From: Chloroflexota bacterium
Lineage (GTDB): Bacteria > Chloroflexota > Limnocylindria > QHBO01
Direction of reading: 5' to 3'
Assembly (NCBI GenBank): GCA_013820865.1
Contig: JACDHU010000016.1
Coordinates: forward strand, 1 to 14,895
Length of the DNA: 14,895 bases
The notes under the pieces: generated by a model
Told to the model about the DNA's origin: nothing
Databases searched by the model: none
The model's input: the letters and a program-made list of their open reading frames with translations, nothing else
Shown here: in pieces, positions 13,170-14,895 of the stretch
Position numbering within the stretch: the stretch's first letter is position 1
Layout of the letters: each line of letters begins with the position of its first letter
Position numbers and translations under genes: made by a program

Positions 13170-13355
13170 ATGATGACGAATGAGGTCGGGAAGCTGCTCA
13201 CGGCGGCCGAGGTCGCCGAGATGCTGCACCTGCACGTGAACACCGTCAAGCGCCTCGGAGATCGCGGCGAGCTGCCGTTCTTCCGAGTCTGCAAGCGCGG
13301 TGACCGCCGCTTCCGCTACGACGACGTGCTCGAGTTCCTGCACCGCATCAAGTAG
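13170..13355 (+). CDS. Excisionase-family helix-turn-helix DNA-binding protein
   Basis: Protein of 61 residues. After MMTNEVGK the sequence LLTAAEVAEMLHLHVNTVKRLGDRGELP has the MerR-like winged helix-turn-helix pattern of excisionase/HTH_17 proteins: first helix TAAEVAEML, turn, recognition helix NTVKRL. The wing FFRVCKRGDRRFRYDDVLEFL and a final helix complete the domain. ATG 13170 was chosen because it starts just before the domain. GTG at 13143 would add nine residues, and ATG at 13173 would remove one. No integrase, att site or other prophage gene is nearby, so it is more likely a chromosomal regulator of the BldC type than a true excisionase. It is divergent from the glycosyltransferase and followed by three stem-loops. 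Confidence 0.85.
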   Translation: MMTNEVGKLLTAAEVAEMLHLHVNTVKRLGDRGELPFFRVCKRGDRRFRYDDVLEFLHRIK

Positions 13356-13372
13356 CCCACCGCCATTCATGC

Positions 13373-13448
13373 TCCGGCGCCATGCCGGACAAGCCCCTGC
13401 CAAGGGGCAGCGCAACGACCGCCGAGGTGCCAATTCTCGGCGGTCGTT
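13373..13448 (+). terminator. Three consecutive stem-loops after HTH gene; the last is a strong terminator-like hairpin
   Basis: Hairpin 1 is TCCGGC/GCCGGA (13373-13389). Hairpin 2 is GCCCCT/AGGGGC (13393-13408). Hairpin 3 is AACGACCGCCGAG/CTCGGCGGTCGTT (13414-13448), a perfect 13-bp stem with a 9-nt loop. Only a weak T-rich tail (CGTTGTG) follows. The last hairpin probably ends the HTH transcript just before the rhomboid promoter. Confidence 0.65.
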
Positions 13449-13458
13449 CGTTGTGCCG

Positions 13459-13464
13459 CATAAT
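13459..13464 (+). promoter_or_regulatory. -10 box for rhomboid gene
   Basis: CATAAT (5 of 6 matches) lies 11 nt before the ATG at 13476, giving a leader of only a few nucleotides. The -35 position falls inside the right arm of hairpin 3. Confidence 0.4.
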
Positions 13465-13475
13465 CGGCGCGACTC

Positions 13476-14645
13476 ATGAGTGATGAACCGACGCTGCGCC
13501 TCGCCGAGGGGCGCCGCCTGCTTGATACCGGCGATCTCGACGCGGCGACGCGCATCCTCGCTCCGCTGACCGGACATCCGGATCCCGCGCTGTCAGGCGA
13601 CGCATGGCTGGCGATCGGCGCGGCGCGTTATCGTGCCGACGACGAGCCCGGGGCCATGGCGGCCTGGCAGGCGGCCTCGCGAGCGGGTGGGCCGCATGAC
13701 TGGCTGGGCCATCGCAGCGTTGCCGAGCAGCTCGTTCGAGATGGCGAACTCGAAGCCGCGATCGAGTCGTATCGCGAGGCGGATCGTCGAGCACCGCCCG
13801 CCGAGCGGGGCGCTATCGCCAACCGGATCGCCTGGCTGCTCAAGGAGACCGGACACGACTTCGCTGCCCGCCGCCAATTCAACAAGGCTCGCGGCGCGTA
13901 TGGCTCGCAGATGGCCGTCGTCACGTACGCGATCATCGGCATCTGCGTGGCGCTATTCGCCATCGATATCGTCCTCAGTGGCGGCGCCACGCTCCAGGGC
14001 GGGTTCTTCGGCGGCAGCACCGGCCCGTTGGGCGAGCAGAACCTGATCAACGCGTTCTTCGTGGCCTCGGGCGAGTGGTGGCGCATCTTCACCAGTGCCT
14101 TCTTCCACCTTGGGCCGATTCACCTGGCATTCAATATGTACGTGCTCTACCTGTACGGATCGATTGTCGAGCGAATGTATGGGCCGATCGAGTACATCGC
14201 CATCTACCTGCTGTGCGCCGCCGGTGGCAGCGTGCTGACGATCCTGGTGGACCCGGCACAGTTCGCCGCCGGCGCCTCCGGCGCCATCTTCGGGGTCGTC
14301 GGGCTCCTGTTCGCGGTTTCGCGCCGCCACCACACCGTCGTCGGACGCGAGGCGCGATCGGTCATGGCCGGTATCGGCAGCTACCTCGTCTTCCTGCTGC
14401 TGTTCACGTTTCTGGTGCCGAACATCAGCTGGACCGGGCACCTTGGCGGATTGGCGGTCGGCGCCATCCTGGGCTTCTTCCTGCCGCCGACCGGCGTGGC
14501 GACGCTGGGTGGCATGTGGAAAGCTCCGACCGGTGAGCGGCTGCACGGCGCGATGCCGACGGGACTGCGGGCAGCGGTATATGCCGGCGTCGCCGTCCTG
14601 CTCACGGGCGGAACGTTCGTTGCGGTCGAGAGGTTGATCGGCTGA
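13476..14645 (+). CDS. Rhomboid-family intramembrane serine protease with N-terminal TPR-like region
   Basis: Protein of 389 residues. Residues about 5-125 are helical TPR-like repeats (for example LRLAEGRRLLDTGDLDAATR and LEAAIESYREADRRAPPAE). From residue 146 six or more membrane helices follow. Rhomboid signatures are EWWRIFTSAFFHLG, then H216-LAF-N220 (the HxxxN oxyanion region), the nucleophile S268 in GASGAIFG and the catalytic H322 in TGHLGGLAVG, forming the Ser-His dyad that cuts substrate membrane helices. The length is greater than GlpG (about 276) because of the soluble N-terminal region, which probably recruits substrates or partners on the cytosolic side. No substrate is evident. 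The start is ATG 13476, with CATAAT just upstream and no Shine-Dalgarno, so near-leaderless. Downstream is an independent promoter and T-box leader. Confidence 0.93.
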   Translation: MSDEPTLRLAEGRRLLDTGDLDAATRILAPLTGHPDPALSGDAWLAIGAARYRADDEPGAMAAWQAASRAGGPHDWLGHRSVAEQLVRDGELEAAIESYREADRRAPPAERGAIANRIAWLLKETGHDFAARRQFNKARGAYGSQMAVVTYAIIGICVALFAIDIVLSGGATLQGGFFGGSTGPLGEQNLINAFFVASGEWWRIFTSAFFHLGPIHLAFNMYVLYLYGSIVERMYGPIEYIAIYLLCAAGGSVLTILVDPAQFAAGASGAIFGVVGLLFAVSRRHHTVVGREARSVMAGIGSYLVFLLLFTFLVPNISWTGHLGGLAVGAILGFFLPPTGVATLGGMWKAPTGERLHGAMPTGLRAAVYAGVAVLLTGGTFVAVERLIG

Positions 14646-14663
14646 CGATCACGCTCCACGTAG

Positions 14664-14692
14664 TTGACCGTGGCGCAGCCTGCGCCTAGCAT
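14664..14692 (+). promoter_or_regulatory. Sigma70-type promoter for T-box leader
   Basis: TTGACC (14664-14669), an exact 17-bp spacer and TAGCAT (14687-14692) form the best promoter in the window. Transcription should start near 14699. An inverted repeat, ATGCCG (14691-14696) with CGGCAT (14710-14715), spans the predicted start and could be an operator or chance. Confidence 0.7.
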
Positions 14693-14715
14693 GCCGCTCC
14701 AAGCAAATACGGCAT

Positions 14716-14895
14716 CGACCGGGACCAGTACCCGATGGATCGGCCAGAGCAGCGAGCCGGAACGGTGAGAGCCGGCATGGACCGCATCGGTGAATGGACC
14801 CGCGAGCTTCGCCCTGAAAGCGCCACGATGCGCTACTAGGAGGCGACGGACCAGCCCTCCGTTATGCGCGGGCTCCGCACGGTCCAGTGCTGGAT
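14716..14895 (+). promoter_or_regulatory. T-box leader (partial), specifier TGG, predicted tryptophan control
   Basis: Stem I of a T-box riboswitch, which senses uncharged tRNA. Base stem CGGG (14720-14723) pairs with CCCG (14799-14802). The specifier loop has AGTA (14727-14730) opposite GAA (14792-14794), the S-turn pair of T-boxes. Next stem CCGATG (14732-14737) pairs with CATCGG (14785-14790). The bulge AGAGCAGCGA lies at 14746-14755. The distal stem GCCGG/CCGGC (14756-14760, 14772-14776) encloses AACGGTGAGA with the conserved GGTG. The triplet right after GAA is TGG (14795-14797), followed by A, the usual purine, so tRNA-Trp is the predicted ligand; GGA (Gly) in a shifted reading is less likely. 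The antiterminator with its TGGNACC bulge and the controlled gene lie past the edge. Confidence 0.82.

Noticed and set aside
13143..13355. Prophage or integrative element signalled by the excisionase-like gene
   Set aside because: There is no integrase, att repeat or phage gene around it, and the tRNA-Arg is almost 10 kb away with no repeated 3' end seen; such HTH proteins are often ordinary regulators.
12105..13577. Glycosyltransferase frame extended to 13577
   Set aside because: The extension runs antisense through the HTH gene and into the rhomboid start, and is low-quality sequence; the CysS-tail segment begins just after 13022.

Overview
The window is GC-rich bacterial chromosome: compact genes on both strands, many 4-bp ATGA overlaps, few classic Shine-Dalgarno sites and several apparently leaderless starts. 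The gene mix suggests a soil or freshwater Chloroflexota of the Limnocylindria type, with high-GC Actinomycetota as the alternative. It includes a fused alpha/beta 2-oxo acid dehydrogenase E1, an EamA permease rich in Ala and Gly, a DUF3352 protein, a TPR-rhomboid and a T-box leader. This placement is from gene style only and is tentative. No phage, insertion sequence or CRISPR array is visible.

Layout. 1-491: 3' part of an alpha/beta hydrolase with an apparent one-base frameshift. 567-890: NfeD-like small membrane protein. 891-1189: non-coding, with a long imperfect inverted repeat. 1190-2326: sarcosine/N-methyltryptophan oxidase with all key residues. 2481-2825: hypothetical protein, ending at a bidirectional terminator. 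3606-2887 (minus): single-domain response regulator plus a helical small protein. 3731-3806: tRNA-Arg(TCT) with encoded CCA. 4093-3851 (minus): two-helix membrane protein.

8344-4189 (minus) is a tight operon of a fused E1, a FabD-like acyltransferase with altered motifs, and an AlkA-type DNA glycosylase, joined by ATGA overlaps. Upstream lies a 42-residue membrane microprotein preceded by 11-bp tandem repeats that look like a PhoB/PhoP-type operator, and then a perfect 14-bp-arm palindrome. 9578-8745 (minus) is an EamA transporter, divergent from a DUF3352-cupin pair (9761-11811). 13022-11815 (minus) is a two-gene operon: a family 2 glycosyltransferase carrying an N-terminal segment like the C-terminal tail of cysteinyl-tRNA synthetase, and a small HExxH metallopeptidase. 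13170-13355 is an excisionase-type helix-turn-helix protein followed by three stem-loops, and 13476-14645 is a TPR-rhomboid protease.

The window ends in a good sigma70-type promoter and a T-box Stem I whose specifier reads TGG. This predicts a tryptophan-related gene, most likely trpS, just beyond the edge. The points most worth pursuing are the T-box, the E1/acyltransferase pairing, the CysS-tail glycosyltransferase, and the repeat-controlled microprotein.
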